Part shown: one piece after another, positions 43,626-53,220 of the stretch | Layout of the letters: every line of letters starts with the position of its first letter | Numbering within the stretch: position 1 is the stretch's first letter | NCBI RefSeq assembly: GCF_011043525.1 | Contig: NZ_JAAKGO010000008.1 | Coordinates: forward strand, 62,001 to 126,000 | Reading direction: 5' to 3' | Length of the DNA: 64,000 nucleotides | From: Sphingobacterium sp. SGG-5 | Lineage (GTDB): Bacteria > Bacteroidota > Bacteroidia > Sphingobacteriales > Sphingobacteriaceae | Program-made: the position numbers and the translations under genes | The notes under the pieces: model-generated | What the model was told of the DNA's origin: nothing | What the model saw: only the letters and a program-made list of their open reading frames with translations | The model's database searches: none

Positions 43626-45764
43626 TTATTCTACAATTGTGAGTTCGTTGATGATATTTTTGGCTCCTGCAAACTTGTCAATGATAAACAAAACATACCG
43701 AATATCCACCGAAATAGTCCGTTGTAATTTAGGATCAAAGATAACATCGCCGGCCATCGCCTCAATATTACCATCAAATGCGAGACCTATTAATTCGCCA
43801 TTACCATTTAAAACAGGAGAGCCTGAATTGCCTCCTGTAATGTCTTGATCACTTAAAAAGTTTACCGGCATATAACCATTTTTATCAGCATAACGTCCAT
43901 AATCCTTTGTTTCGTATAATTCGATCAACTTTTTAGGTAAATCAAATTCTTGATCGTTGGGTTTATACTTGGCAATAGTCCCTTTCAATGTCGTATAATT
44001 ATTGATTTTAGCATCATTGCGGGAATCTTTCGGTAGCGCCCGAATTGTCCCGTACGTCAATCTCAGCGTACTGTTTGCATCGGGATAGTATTTGGCTTTT
44101 GGATTCATTTCCAGAAAACCAGCTATATATTTTCTATAAGCGGCCTGGAAACTGTCTTCCAGTTGCTCCTGTTCGGGGCGTTGCTCCCGATACTTGTTCA
44201 TCAACGCCTCCGAAATCTGGAATAAGGGATCTTCATCGACAGCCTTTGCAGACGGATTAGCTATAAAGGATTCTAATTTTTCTTTCGAACCGAATATGCT
44301 TTTAGCGAAAGCTATCTTAATAAGGTCCTCGAATTTGCCTTTATTTTGTTGTGCGAGCTGTTGGATATAAGGTGCGATGTTTCCGGCTTTGGCACTATAT
44401 AAATCCAATTCGTCCGAGAGTACGTCTATTTCTAAAGGAATGTAGAGCTTTTCATACGTATCCTGTAAGGCTGCCTCGAAGCGAGGTAGTATCTCTTTCC
44501 TTTTTGCTTCATTAGCATCTGCATATTGTTTTAACGCATTGCCGAGGCTATAGGGCAGTGCCGCAAATGTCGCAGAACGCAGCATCCCAATGAGGTAGTT
44601 ATCATGGCGGGCTTTTTCATTGGTAGCAGCATAGTAGGTGTTGATCGTCGGGATGACATCCCCATACTTTTCCGAATTAGCTTTTTTATTCGCCCATTTA
44701 GCGAATTTATTTTCCAGTTTGCGTTTTGTTGCGGCTGTTTTATGCTGAGATAGTGCATCGATCATACCTTGACGGTTTTTCCAATAATTGGCGATGCGTG
44801 AATATTGGGAAGCATAATTGATGTGTACGGCTTGGTCACCGTCCATGTGTTTTTTCATGGCATCCATACCTACTTTCGAGGCCTCGACCCAGGCGGGGTA
44901 AGCGTAATAGACGTTTTGATCAATTCCTGCCGCTGGCATCCAACGGTTGGTCCGGCCTGGATACCCCAGAATCATGGAGAAATCACCTTCTTTGAATCCC
45001 TTAATGCTTATCGGGAGATGATATTTGGGTTTTAAAGGGACGTTGTCGACGGAATAGGGAGCTGGGTTACCTTCCTTGTCCGCGTATACGCGGAATATTG
45101 AAAAATCACCGGTGTGTCTCGGCCATTCCCAATTATCGGTGTCGCCGCCAAATTTACCGATACTGTTTGGGGGCGTGCCGACCAGGCGTACATCCTCGTA
45201 ATCCTGATAGACAAAATAGTAATACTCATTGCCATTGTAAAAAGACTTTACGGATACGATATATTTGCCATCTTCATTGTTTTCTTTTTCAATCTTGGCA
45301 ATTTCACGATTGATGACCTGTTGGCGTTCCTTTTCGCTCATGTTATCATTGACGAGGTCTAATATACGTTTGGTGACGTCGTCCATACGTATAAAAAAAC
45401 GAACCGATAAAGATTTTGGTTTCAGTTCTTCTGTATGATTTTTTGCCCAAAAGCCATTTGTCAGATAATCATTTTCAGGTGTGGAAAGCTCAGCAATCGC
45501 ATCGTATCCGCAATGATGATTGGTCATAACCAAACCCTGGCCAGATACGATTTCAGCGGTACAGCCACCATTGAATTGTACAATAGCGTCTTTAAGGCTG
45601 GAGTGATTGATGCTATATATTTCCTCCGCTGTAAGTTGGAGTCCTTTTTTTTGCATATCGGCTTCATTAAGCCGTTTTAGGTGCATCAGAAACCACATGC
45701 CCTCATCTGCCAGGGTAGTCAGGCTGACTACACAAAGCGCGAACAATAATACTATTCTCTTCAT
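43626..45764 (-). CDS. S46 dipeptidyl-peptidase, DPP7-like
   Basis: 712 residues with a signal peptide (LFALCVVSLTTLAD). Catalytic His in VMTNHHCGYDAI (about 84) and nucleophile Ser647 in ITGGNSGSPVLNGNGE. Residue 665 in FDGN is Gly, as in DPP7 (hydrophobic P1), not the Arg of DPP11 (acidic P1). It removes dipeptides from periplasmic peptides and feeds amino-acid use in asaccharolytic relatives. Confidence 0.93.
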   Translation of the reverse strand: MKRIVLLFALCVVSLTTLADEGMWFLMHLKRLNEADMQKKGLQLTAEEIYSINHSSLKDAIVQFNGGCTAEIVSGQGLVMTNHHCGYDAIAELSTPENDYLTNGFWAKNHTEELKPKSLSVRFFIRMDDVTKRILDLVNDNMSEKERQQVINREIAKIEKENNEDGKYIVSVKSFYNGNEYYYFVYQDYEDVRLVGTPPNSIGKFGGDTDNWEWPRHTGDFSIFRVYADKEGNPAPYSVDNVPLKPKYHLPISIKGFKEGDFSMILGYPGRTNRWMPAAGIDQNVYYAYPAWVEASKVGMDAMKKHMDGDQAVHINYASQYSRIANYWKNRQGMIDALSQHKTAATKRKLENKFAKWANKKANSEKYGDVIPTINTYYAATNEKARHDNYLIGMLRSATFAALPYSLGNALKQYADANEAKRKEILPRFEAALQDTYEKLYIPLEIDVLSDELDLYSAKAGNIAPYIQQLAQQNKGKFEDLIKIAFAKSIFGSKEKLESFIANPSAKAVDEDPLFQISEALMNKYREQRPEQEQLEDSFQAAYRKYIAGFLEMNPKAKYYPDANSTLRLTYGTIRALPKDSRNDAKINNYTTLKGTIAKYKPNDQEFDLPKKLIELYETKDYGRYADKNGYMPVNFLSDQDITGGNSGSPVLNGNGELIGLAFDGNIEAMAGDVIFDPKLQRTISVDIRYVLFIIDKFAGAKNIINELTIVE

Positions 45765-45850
45765 ATTAATCCTTTAAATTCAAAACAAAATTGGGTTAAA
45801 TTGCAGGTAAAACAAAATTTTGTTTGAGAAAAAAGATATCATCTTTTCCC

Positions 45851-45858
45851 TATCTTTG
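45851..45858 (+). promoter_or_regulatory. Putative helicase promoter (-7 box)
   Basis: TATCTTTG fits TAnnTTTG and ends four bases before the ATG at 45863, so the transcript would be almost leaderless. A TTTG occurs at 45823-45826 with a longer than usual spacer. Confidence 0.5.
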
Positions 45859-45862
45859 CAGG

Positions 45863-47152
45863 ATGCAGGTATCTTTTGAGGACTTCAAATTCAATAAGCA
45901 GCTATTAACAGCCATCGCCGACGCGGGATACACCATGCCGACAGAGATTCAGCAACGTGCTATTACACCGATACTTGCGGGACAGGATGTGATGGGAGTT
46001 GCACAGACCGGTACAGGTAAGACCGCCGCTTTTGTTCTACCCTTGTTGATGAAGCTCAAATATGCACAAGGACAGGATCCGAGAGCATTGATACTAAGCC
46101 CCACGAGAGAGCTTGCTCTGCAGATCGAAGAGAATATCAAGTCTTTTTCCACGTATATGGATTTGCGTACAGTCGTGTTGTACGGTGGGTTAGGACCTAA
46201 AACACAGAAAGAGCAGTTGAGTAAGGGTTGTGATATTATCGTTGCCACACCCGGGCGTTTCTTGGATCTCTATCTCGCCGGCGATATCCATACCAAATCC
46301 CTAAAATTTCTGGTAATGGATGAGGCAGATAAGATGATGGACATGGGATTTATCGGGAAAATTCACCGTATTTTGGAAGTGGTGCCCCGTAAACGTCAAA
46401 ACCTCCTTTTCTCCGCGACCATGAGTGAGCTGGTGCATAAGATTGCGGGCGATTTTCTAGCTTTCCCGACGTTGATCGAAGTGACGGAACAGGCAACGCC
46501 AGCATCGACTGTCGTACAACGGCTATATGATGTGCCCAACTTGAAAACGAAAATCAACCTGTTGCAACATCTCTTTATGGATGACGAGGCCTTCCATCGG
46601 GTGATCGTTTTTTGCAAAACGAAGACGGTAGCCGATCATGTCTATGCCTTTCTGGAAAGGAAGTATGGAGGGGAAAATGTCCGTGTTATCCATGCCAATA
46701 AGGGGCAAAATACACGGATTAATTCGATAAATGCGTTCAAATCAGGAGAAGTCCGTTTTCTGGTTGCTACGGATGTGGCTGCGCGAGGGTTAGATGTTTC
46801 GAACGTTAGCCATGTTGTCAATTTTGATGTCCCCATTGTCATTGAAGATTATGTGCATCGGATCGGAAGAACCGGCCGGGCTTTCAATGAGGGCGTGGCG
46901 ATTACATTCTGTAATCCGGCAGAACAATATTATATCAACAAGATTGAAAAGCTAATACGGCAATCTATTCCGGTTGAGAAGTTGCCCCAAGAAGTGTTTA
47001 TTGAAAAAACACCATTCGATGAGAAGCAGGCTATAGCCAGGGAGATTGACAATCAGAAAAGAAAGGAAGATCCTGATTTTAAAGGAGCTTTTCATGAAAA
47101 AAAATATGCGCCGAAGCGAGGTGCGACAAGGAAGAAGAGAAGTAAAAGATAA
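45863..47152 (+). CDS. DEAD-box RNA helicase
   Basis: 429 residues from ATG 45863; the longer frame starts at TTG in the promoter. It shows the Q motif (FKFNKQLLTAIADAGYTMPT, EIQQRAI), motif I AQTGTGKT (47-54), DEAD in VMDEADKMMD, SAT in LFSATMS, and HRIGRTGR. The C-terminal tail is basic (KRGATRKKRSKR). RhlE-like; likely ribosome assembly or mRNA turnover. Confidence 0.95.
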   Translation: MQVSFEDFKFNKQLLTAIADAGYTMPTEIQQRAITPILAGQDVMGVAQTGTGKTAAFVLPLLMKLKYAQGQDPRALILSPTRELALQIEENIKSFSTYMDLRTVVLYGGLGPKTQKEQLSKGCDIIVATPGRFLDLYLAGDIHTKSLKFLVMDEADKMMDMGFIGKIHRILEVVPRKRQNLLFSATMSELVHKIAGDFLAFPTLIEVTEQATPASTVVQRLYDVPNLKTKINLLQHLFMDDEAFHRVIVFCKTKTVADHVYAFLERKYGGENVRVIHANKGQNTRINSINAFKSGEVRFLVATDVAARGLDVSNVSHVVNFDVPIVIEDYVHRIGRTGRAFNEGVAITFCNPAEQYYINKIEKLIRQSIPVEKLPQEVFIEKTPFDEKQAIAREIDNQKRKEDPDFKGAFHEKKYAPKRGATRKKRSKR

Positions 47153-47396
47153 CTTTGTGAAGTTTACACCATTAAATATTACACTTGCCTGCATATTGGT
47201 GTGGTTTATCTCCGAATTGAATCTGGAAGGAGCACAGTTATTTTCCTTGGGTTGGCTTATCGTCCTTATCGTTCTCTTGGCACTCTTAGACTTAGGTTTT
47301 AGATTGATCTTTAAGGACATTAAACGGTTGTGGTGGGCACAATGTGGTTTCCTATGCGTTGTGGCTTTAATTGTAATAGTATTGAAATTGACATAG
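47094..47396 (+). CDS. Small membrane protein overlapping helicase end
   Basis: 100 residues from ATG 47094, or ATG 47106. A basic N-terminus (MKKNMRRSEVRQGRREVKDN) is followed by about three transmembrane helices (ITLACILVWFISEL; LGWLIVLIVLLALLDLGF; CGFLCVVALIVIVL). The first about 59 bases overlap the helicase gene in another frame. Family not recognised. The gene could start later, but no later ATG keeps the first helix. Confidence 0.65.
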   Translation: MKKNMRRSEVRQGRREVKDNFVKFTPLNITLACILVWFISELNLEGAQLFSLGWLIVLIVLLALLDLGFRLIFKDIKRLWWAQCGFLCVVALIVIVLKLT

Positions 47397-47410
47397 ATGA
47401 ATCGATATAG

Positions 47411-47764
47411 ATGATGAAAAAAGCAGAAATCAAATTAAATATTGAACTGGACGAGAATAATGTTCCCGAAACAATTCAGTGGTCGTCCACCGATGGAGAG
47501 AATCAAGAATCGCTGCCCGCTAAAGCCCTGTTTTTGGCCTTATGGGATTCGCAATATAAGAATTCCTTGCGTATTGACTTGTGGACCAAGGATATGCCTT
47601 ATGATGAAATGAAACGTTTTTTTTATGAAACTTTGCAAACCATGGGGGATTCCTTTTTAAGAGCATCAGGTGGAGACCCTATGGCGGAGAATGTTATTGG
47701 AGATCTTCGGGATTATTGTGCGCATTTTGCGGATAAAATGGAAGTGTTGGAGTCTAATACCTAA
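47411..47764 (+). CDS. gldC: Gliding motility protein GldC
   Basis: 117 residues with the GldC pattern (EIKLNIELDENNVPETIQWS, LWDSQYKNSLRIDLWTKDMP, MKRFFYETLQTMGDSF). GldC is an accessory of gliding and type IX secretion in flavobacteria, but is also kept in non-gliding Bacteroidota. No other gld genes are adjacent. A second ATG one codon later is equally possible. Confidence 0.9.
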   Translation: MMKKAEIKLNIELDENNVPETIQWSSTDGENQESLPAKALFLALWDSQYKNSLRIDLWTKDMPYDEMKRFFYETLQTMGDSFLRASGGDPMAENVIGDLRDYCAHFADKMEVLESNT

Positions 47765-47767
47765 TTT

Positions 47768-48175
47768 ATGCAATATTTTCTAGTAAAATCAGAACCTTTC
47801 AAATACAGCTGGGAGCAATTTAATAAGGATGGACGGACATTCTGGGATGGCGTGCGTAATTATCAGGCACGCAATAACCTTAAAGCAATGAAAGAAGGCG
47901 ATCTTGTTCTTTTCTATCACAGTAATGAAGGGAAAGAAGTCGTCGGAGTGGCTAAAGTCGTTCAAGAATTTTATCAGGATCCGACTACGGATGATCCGAA
48001 GTGGGTAGTAGTCGACTTGGTTCCGGTGGAGATGTTCAAAAGGCCGGTGACATTGGAGACGGTGAAAGCAGACACCTTGTTACAGGATGTGGCCTTAGTA
48101 CGACAGGGACGATTGTCTGTGATGCCGTTAAAGCCTGAAGAATTCGATCGGATAGTCGAGCTCGGAAACGGATAA
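47768..48175 (+). CDS. EVE domain protein
   Basis: 135 residues, all one EVE domain (QYFLVKSEPFKYSWEQFNKD, FWDGVRNYQARNNLKAMKEG, DLVLFYHSN). Related to PUA and YTH folds that read modified bases in RNA or DNA. It lies 3 bases after gldC, likely co-transcribed. The ligand is unknown. Confidence 0.92.
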   Translation: MQYFLVKSEPFKYSWEQFNKDGRTFWDGVRNYQARNNLKAMKEGDLVLFYHSNEGKEVVGVAKVVQEFYQDPTTDDPKWVVVDLVPVEMFKRPVTLETVKADTLLQDVALVRQGRLSVMPLKPEEFDRIVELGNG

Positions 48176-48186
48176 GGGATATTTAT

Positions 48187-48720
48187 TTAGTCACGAGGCT
48201 TTTCTTTTTGAAAAGTCCGTACGAGGCTTTGTAATTCTTGTGCATTCTCCGGTTTGAGTTTGCCGGCCAGTATAAGACGGAGTTCTCTCCGTTGCAGCGC
48301 ATCTTCGTACAATTGTTTTTCTTTATCCGTGTCCGGTATTAAGACTGGAACAGGTATAGGTTTTGCATTCGAATCAATAGCTACAAAAGTATAGTAGGCT
48401 TCATTGGATTTTTCTTTGGTGCCTTTAGGTAGGTTCTGAGCGAATATCTCCATACGCACTTCGACTGAAGTGTTGAAGGACCGGGTAACTTGAGCCTGTA
48501 TAGTAACTACCTCACCTAGTTTGATCGATCTTTTAAAAGATACATTATCTACTGAGACTGTGACAACGGGGCTATTGCAGTGTTTTTGTGCCGCCATCGC
48601 GGAGCAGATATCCATCCAATACAATAACCGCCCACCCATCAGGTTTCCAAACGTGTTGGTGTCGTTTGGTAATACCAGCTCGTTCATTTCAGTGTAGGAT
48701 TCCTTGGCGTGTTTGCCCAT
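48187..48720 (-). CDS. Acyl-CoA thioesterase (hotdog fold)
   Basis: 177 residues; hotdog domain of the YciA/ACOT type: LVLPNDTNTFGNLMGGRLLY, WMDICSAMAAQKHC, VSFKRSIKLGEVVTIQAQVT. It hydrolyses acyl-CoA to fatty acid and CoA; chain-length range not readable. It lies 20 bases after lspA on the same strand. Confidence 0.9.
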   Translation of the reverse strand: MGKHAKESYTEMNELVLPNDTNTFGNLMGGRLLYWMDICSAMAAQKHCNSPVVTVSVDNVSFKRSIKLGEVVTIQAQVTRSFNTSVEVRMEIFAQNLPKGTKEKSNEAYYTFVAIDSNAKPIPVPVLIPDTDKEKQLYEDALQRRELRLILAGKLKPENAQELQSLVRTFQKEKPRD

Positions 48721-48740
48721 GATCGGTAGTGATATGTTGC

Positions 48741-49391
48741 TTAGTCTTCCAGAATTTCGCTATGTACGCTCTCTATTTCCTTGTGTTCTTCTTTAAAGTA
48801 CCTTTTTTGAAAAATCAGTATCAAAAAAACTCCGATAGAAATCGCCGAATCGGCGATATTAAAAACTGGCCTAAAGAACAGAAAATCCTCGCCTCCCCAA
48901 AGCGGAAACCAAGAAGGGAAAGTACCCTCGATAAGGGGGAAGTAAAGCATATCGACAACTTTTCCATGAAGAAATGTTTCGTAACCGCCCCCTGGTGGAA
49001 ACAAAACAGCCTTATCATAAAATGTGCTTTCACTGAATATCATCCCATAAAAGGCACTATCGATAATGTTGCCCATAGCACCCGCAAAGATCAAAGCCAC
49101 ATTGAGGATAAATCCCCGGTTATATTTGTTTTTGATCATATAATGCAGACCATATCCTATACCGATAACGGCAATGATACGGAATACACTGAGGAACAAT
49201 TTGCCATATTCGCCACCGAACTCGATGCCATAAGCCATTCCCGGGTTTTCAATAAAATGAATGAGGAACTTATCGCCCAGAACCTTAAAGTCCTGACCAA
49301 TAGTCATGTTAAGTTTGACCCAAAACTTTGAAAGTTGGTCGATTAATAAGACAATGACGATAAGTGAAATCGGTCTTGTATAGCCTTTCAT
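48741..49391 (-). CDS. lspA: Lipoprotein signal peptidase
   Basis: 216 residues, four transmembrane helices. Catalytic aspartates are in GAMGNIIDSAFYG and FNIADSAISIGV. It cleaves signal peptides of prolipoproteins at the +1 Cys; several such lipoproteins are in this window. It is third in ileS-dksA-like-lspA, a common Bacteroidota order, and is longer than the 160-170 residues of E. coli LspA. Confidence 0.95.
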   Translation of the reverse strand: MKGYTRPISLIVIVLLIDQLSKFWVKLNMTIGQDFKVLGDKFLIHFIENPGMAYGIEFGGEYGKLFLSVFRIIAVIGIGYGLHYMIKNKYNRGFILNVALIFAGAMGNIIDSAFYGMIFSESTFYDKAVLFPPGGGYETFLHGKVVDMLYFPLIEGTFPSWFPLWGGEDFLFFRPVFNIADSAISIGVFLILIFQKRYFKEEHKEIESVHSEILED

Positions 49392-49416
49392 ATGATCGGT
49401 TAGACGGATGTTATCC

Positions 49417-49803
49417 TTAGTATTGTTTATTTTTCGCTTCGATACTTAAAGTCGTATGCGGAACAGCTTTCAAACGCTCCTTTTGGATAAGTTTGCCTGT
49501 TTCGCGGCAAATTCCATACGTTTTGTTTTCGATGCGGACCAATGCGGCTTCTAGATTGTCGATAAATTTCTTCTGCCGTGCGGCCAGTTGATTGGTTTGC
49601 TCCTTTTCTAAGGTAGCAGAGCCATCTTCTAACGTCTTGAATGTCCCAGCTGTGTCATCCGTACCATTTGCATTGCTATTGCTCAATGTCTTAGTTAATG
49701 CAGAAAGCTCTTCTTTCGCAATCCGTAACTTTTCCAAGATGATCGCTTTGAACTCCAATAATTCGGAGTCACTGTAACGGGTTTTTTCTGTATTCTCTGC
49801 CAT
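49417..49803 (-). CDS. TraR/DksA-family protein, zinc finger degenerate
   Basis: 128 residues: a coiled-coil N-terminal part (SELLEFKAIILEKLRIAKEE) and a DksA-like C-terminus, YGICRETGKLIQKERLKAVP. Of the four zinc Cys, one is left; the others are Thr and non-Cys residues. DksA-type proteins enter the secondary channel of RNA polymerase. It sits 3 bases after ileS. Confidence 0.88.
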   Translation of the reverse strand: MAENTEKTRYSDSELLEFKAIILEKLRIAKEELSALTKTLSNSNANGTDDTAGTFKTLEDGSATLEKEQTNQLAARQKKFIDNLEAALVRIENKTYGICRETGKLIQKERLKAVPHTTLSIEAKNKQY

Positions 49804-49806
49804 AAT

Positions 49807-52800
49807 CTAATTTTTTTCGATTAACACCTCTAGCTTATGCTCATTAATTTCAATACTGTCTGCCGACGATAAATGGCTGTCAAAAATAAATGAATTAGCC
49901 AATATTTCGGTGCAAATATACGATAAATTATGATGTGCAGCTTTTTCTATCTCAATATTTTGACTCAGCTTCACCCGGATACGATCGGTGACTTCAAATC
50001 CCTTTTCTTTGCGTAGGTTCTGAATCCTGTTGATCAGCTCCCGTGCTATTCCTTCATCCTTTAAATCTTCTGTAATCTGTACATCCAGTGCCACCGTCAG
50101 ATTGCCCAGATTGGCCACCTGCCATCCGGCGACATCCTCAGCGATAATCTCTACGTCATCTATTGAAATGGTGTAAGCTGTACCTTCCAAATGTATTGTA
50201 CTATCTCTCTCCAATTGGGAAATGCTATCAGCATTCATGGCCTGAATAGCCGTAGCAACCAGCTTCATATCTTTACCGACCTTTGCGCCGAGTGCTTTGA
50301 AGTTAGGCTTTATCTTCTTTTTAATAATTCCTGTGGTATCTGTAATAAATTCAATCGATTTGATATTGGTTTCAGACAAGATCAGGTCTTTTACCTTTTC
50401 GACTTTTTCCTGAAAGGCATTGTCCAGTACCGGAACTAATATCTTATTTAATGGTTGGCGGACATTGATTCCTGTTTTCTTACGTAAGGATAAAGTTAGT
50501 GAGGAAATATCTTGGGCCAGAGCCATTCTTTCTTCCAGTGCCTTGTCGACCAGATTTTCGTGATAAATAGGATAGTCTGCCAAATGAACGGATTCGGTGT
50601 TCTCTTTTTGCGTGACTGTATTTAAATCCAAAAACAGTTGATCGGCGAAGAAGGGCGAGATAGGTGACATCAGTTTTGCAATCGTCTCCAAACAAGTATA
50701 CAAGGTTTGATAAGCGGATATTTTATCCACTGTATAATCTCCCTTCCAGAAACGGCGACGACACAGGCGTACATACCAGTTGCTCAGGTGCTCATCGACA
50801 AAGGTTTGAATAGCACGTGTAGCTTTAGTGGGTTCGTAGTCGGCATAATAGGTGTCGACCTCCCGGGTCAAACTATTTAATAGCGAGATAATCCACCGGT
50901 CAATTTCCGGTCGCTGTTCAATTGAAATCTCCGGTTCCTTATAACTAAAATTGTCAATATTTGCATACAATGCGAAGAAAGCGTAGGTATTGTATAAGGT
51001 GCCGAAAAACTTGCGGCGTACTTCGTCCAATCCTTCTTCGTTGAACTTTAGATTATCCCAAGGGGCTGCGTTGCTAATCATGTACCAGCGGGTAGCATCT
51101 GCGCTGTACTTGTCTATGGTAGCAAAAGGATCAACAGCATTGCCTAACCTTTTTGACATTTTGTTACCGTTTTTATCCAGAACTAAGCCATTGGATACGA
51201 CATTTTTGAAGGCTACAGAACCACGGAACATGGTTGAAATGGCGTGAAGTGTGAAGAACCAACCACGGGTCTGATCCACACCCTCTGCGATAAAATCTGC
51301 CGGAAAAGCATGGTTATACTCCTCTTTAAATGGAAGAGCATCGCCCTTTTCGAGTTTTTCATAATCTAAGCCCCATTGTGCATAAGGCATGGCGCCGGAA
51401 TCAAACCAGACATCGATCAAGTCGGGCTCACGGTACATCTTTTGTCCGCTGTCGGAAACCAATACGATGTGGTCGACATAGGGACGGTGCAGGTCAAGCT
51501 GATCCGTGCCGAACTTATCCAAATAAGCTTTATTTGTGGCTTTCTCATCGTCAGTAAGGACATAAGATTGCAGTGATGCAGCTAAATAGGATTTTAATTC
51601 AGCCATGGAGCCGATACAGATTTCCTCGTTTTCATCTTCTGTACGCCATATAGGCAACGGTGTCCCCCAGTATCTCGAACGGGAGAGATTCCAGTCGACT
51701 AAATTTTCCAGCCAGTTGCCAAAGCGACCGGTTCCGGTTGCCTCCGGTTTCCAGTTGATGGTCTTGTTGAGTGCGACCAATTCATCTTTTACCGCGGTGG
51801 TTTTGATAAACCAACTGTCGAGCGGATAGTAGAGCACTGGCTTGTCGGTACGCCAACAATGGGGGTAGGTGTGTTCGTATTTCTTAACGTCGAACGCTTT
51901 ATTTTCTTCTTTGAGCTTAATAGCAATAAGAACGTCAGTCGGACGGAAGTCTTTGTCGGCCCGCTCTTCGGCGGTATAGTATTCTTCTTTGACAAACCGT
52001 CCCGCAAAATCAGTAATTTCTTTGACAAAGCGACCAGTACGATCTACCGTAGGCACTTCTTTTCCGTTTTCATCTTTCACTAAGATGGCTGGAACATCAT
52101 TTTCCTTGGCTACTCTAAAGTCGTCCGCACCATAAGTAGGAGAGGTGTGTACGATACCTGTACCGTCTTCGGTAGTCACGAAATCACCTGGGATTACCCG
52201 GAAGGCTTTTTCCAGCAGCTCCTCGGAGGTGACGTAAGGCAATAATTGGTGATACCGTAAACCGACCAACTCAGCCCCTTTGAATTCGGATGTTTTTTCC
52301 CAAGGGATGATTTTATCACCGAGTTCGTAGTCTTGAAAGGAAGTATTTTCACCTTCGGCCTTGAAGTATTTACTGATTAGGTTTTTCGCCAATACAACGG
52401 AAACAGGTTCGCCTGTGTATTGATTGAATGTCTTGATCTTGACGTAGTCGATATTCTTACCTACCGTCAAAGCCGAATTGCCGGGTAGCGTCCAAGGTGT
52501 GGTCGTCCAAGCGATCAATGCCACATCTTCCTCCGGATCCTCCACCAGCGTATCCATGAGTGGGTGAATTTGAGACTTATCAACACGGAATTCCGCGACT
52601 ATAGTGGTGTCTTTGACATCTTTATACGTTCCCGGCTGATTGAGCTCATGGGAACTTAGTCCAGTGCCGGCAGCAGGGGAGTATGGCTGTATGGTGTAAC
52701 CCTTATACAGCAATCCTTTTTTATAGAGATCCTTTAACAGAAACCAAAGTGTTTCGATATATTCGTTTTGATAGGTGATATAAGGATGCTGCAAATCTAC

Positions 52801-53220
52801 CCAGTAGCCCATCTTTTCGGTCAGGTTATTCCATACGTCCGTATATTTCATAACCTCTTTGCGGCATGCTTCGTTGTACTCTTCTACAGATATTTTTACA
52901 CCTATATCTTCTTTAGTGATGCCCAGGGTCTTTTCAACGGCCAGTTCGATCGGAAGCCCGTGTGTATCCCAGCCACCTTTACGTTTTACCTGATAACCTT
53001 TCAGAGTTTTATAACGACAGAAGATATCTTTGATCGTACGGGCCATGACATGATGTATACCAGGCATGCCGTTGGCGGAAGGAGGCCCTTCATAAAACGT
53101 GTAAGGCTTGCTTGCGGGCCGGTTGGAAATACTTTTTTCGAAAATATGTTCTTCGCCCCAACGCTTCAACACTTCTTTTCCGATTTCTGATAAATTTAGC
53201 TGCTTATACTCCTTATACAT
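49807..53220 (-). CDS. ileS: Isoleucyl-tRNA synthetase, GIHH signature
   Basis: Class I synthetase of 1137 residues charging tRNA-Ile with Ile, with an editing domain (TTPWTLPGNSALTVG, GTGIVHTSPTYGADDF) and KMSKR in NGNKMSKRLGNAVDP. The HIGH motif reads GIHH (residues 54-57, in SANGMPGIHHVMAR): first His and third Gly are exchanged. The eukaryote-like type 2 layout is consistent with length and sequence. Type 2 IleRS are known for mupirocin tolerance. Confidence 0.95.
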   Translation of the reverse strand: MYKEYKQLNLSEIGKEVLKRWGEEHIFEKSISNRPASKPYTFYEGPPSANGMPGIHHVMARTIKDIFCRYKTLKGYQVKRKGGWDTHGLPIELAVEKTLGITKEDIGVKISVEEYNEACRKEVMKYTDVWNNLTEKMGYWVDLQHPYITYQNEYIETLWFLLKDLYKKGLLYKGYTIQPYSPAAGTGLSSHELNQPGTYKDVKDTTIVAEFRVDKSQIHPLMDTLVEDPEEDVALIAWTTTPWTLPGNSALTVGKNIDYVKIKTFNQYTGEPVSVVLAKNLISKYFKAEGENTSFQDYELGDKIIPWEKTSEFKGAELVGLRYHQLLPYVTSEELLEKAFRVIPGDFVTTEDGTGIVHTSPTYGADDFRVAKENDVPAILVKDENGKEVPTVDRTGRFVKEITDFAGRFVKEEYYTAEERADKDFRPTDVLIAIKLKEENKAFDVKKYEHTYPHCWRTDKPVLYYPLDSWFIKTTAVKDELVALNKTINWKPEATGTGRFGNWLENLVDWNLSRSRYWGTPLPIWRTEDENEEICIGSMAELKSYLAASLQSYVLTDDEKATNKAYLDKFGTDQLDLHRPYVDHIVLVSDSGQKMYREPDLIDVWFDSGAMPYAQWGLDYEKLEKGDALPFKEEYNHAFPADFIAEGVDQTRGWFFTLHAISTMFRGSVAFKNVVSNGLVLDKNGNKMSKRLGNAVDPFATIDKYSADATRWYMISNAAPWDNLKFNEEGLDEVRRKFFGTLYNTYAFFALYANIDNFSYKEPEISIEQRPEIDRWIISLLNSLTREVDTYYADYEPTKATRAIQTFVDEHLSNWYVRLCRRRFWKGDYTVDKISAYQTLYTCLETIAKLMSPISPFFADQLFLDLNTVTQKENTESVHLADYPIYHENLVDKALEERMALAQDISSLTLSLRKKTGINVRQPLNKILVPVLDNAFQEKVEKVKDLILSETNIKSIEFITDTTGIIKKKIKPNFKALGAKVGKDMKLVATAIQAMNADSISQLERDSTIHLEGTAYTISIDDVEIIAEDVAGWQVANLGNLTVALDVQITEDLKDEGIARELINRIQNLRKEKGFEVTDRIRVKLSQNIEIEKAAHHNLSYICTEILANSFIFDSHLSSADSIEINEHKLEVLIEKN

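Noticed and set aside
48729..49331. 200-codon plus frame opposite lspA
   Set aside because: Antisense of the clear lspA reading frame; no family resemblance.
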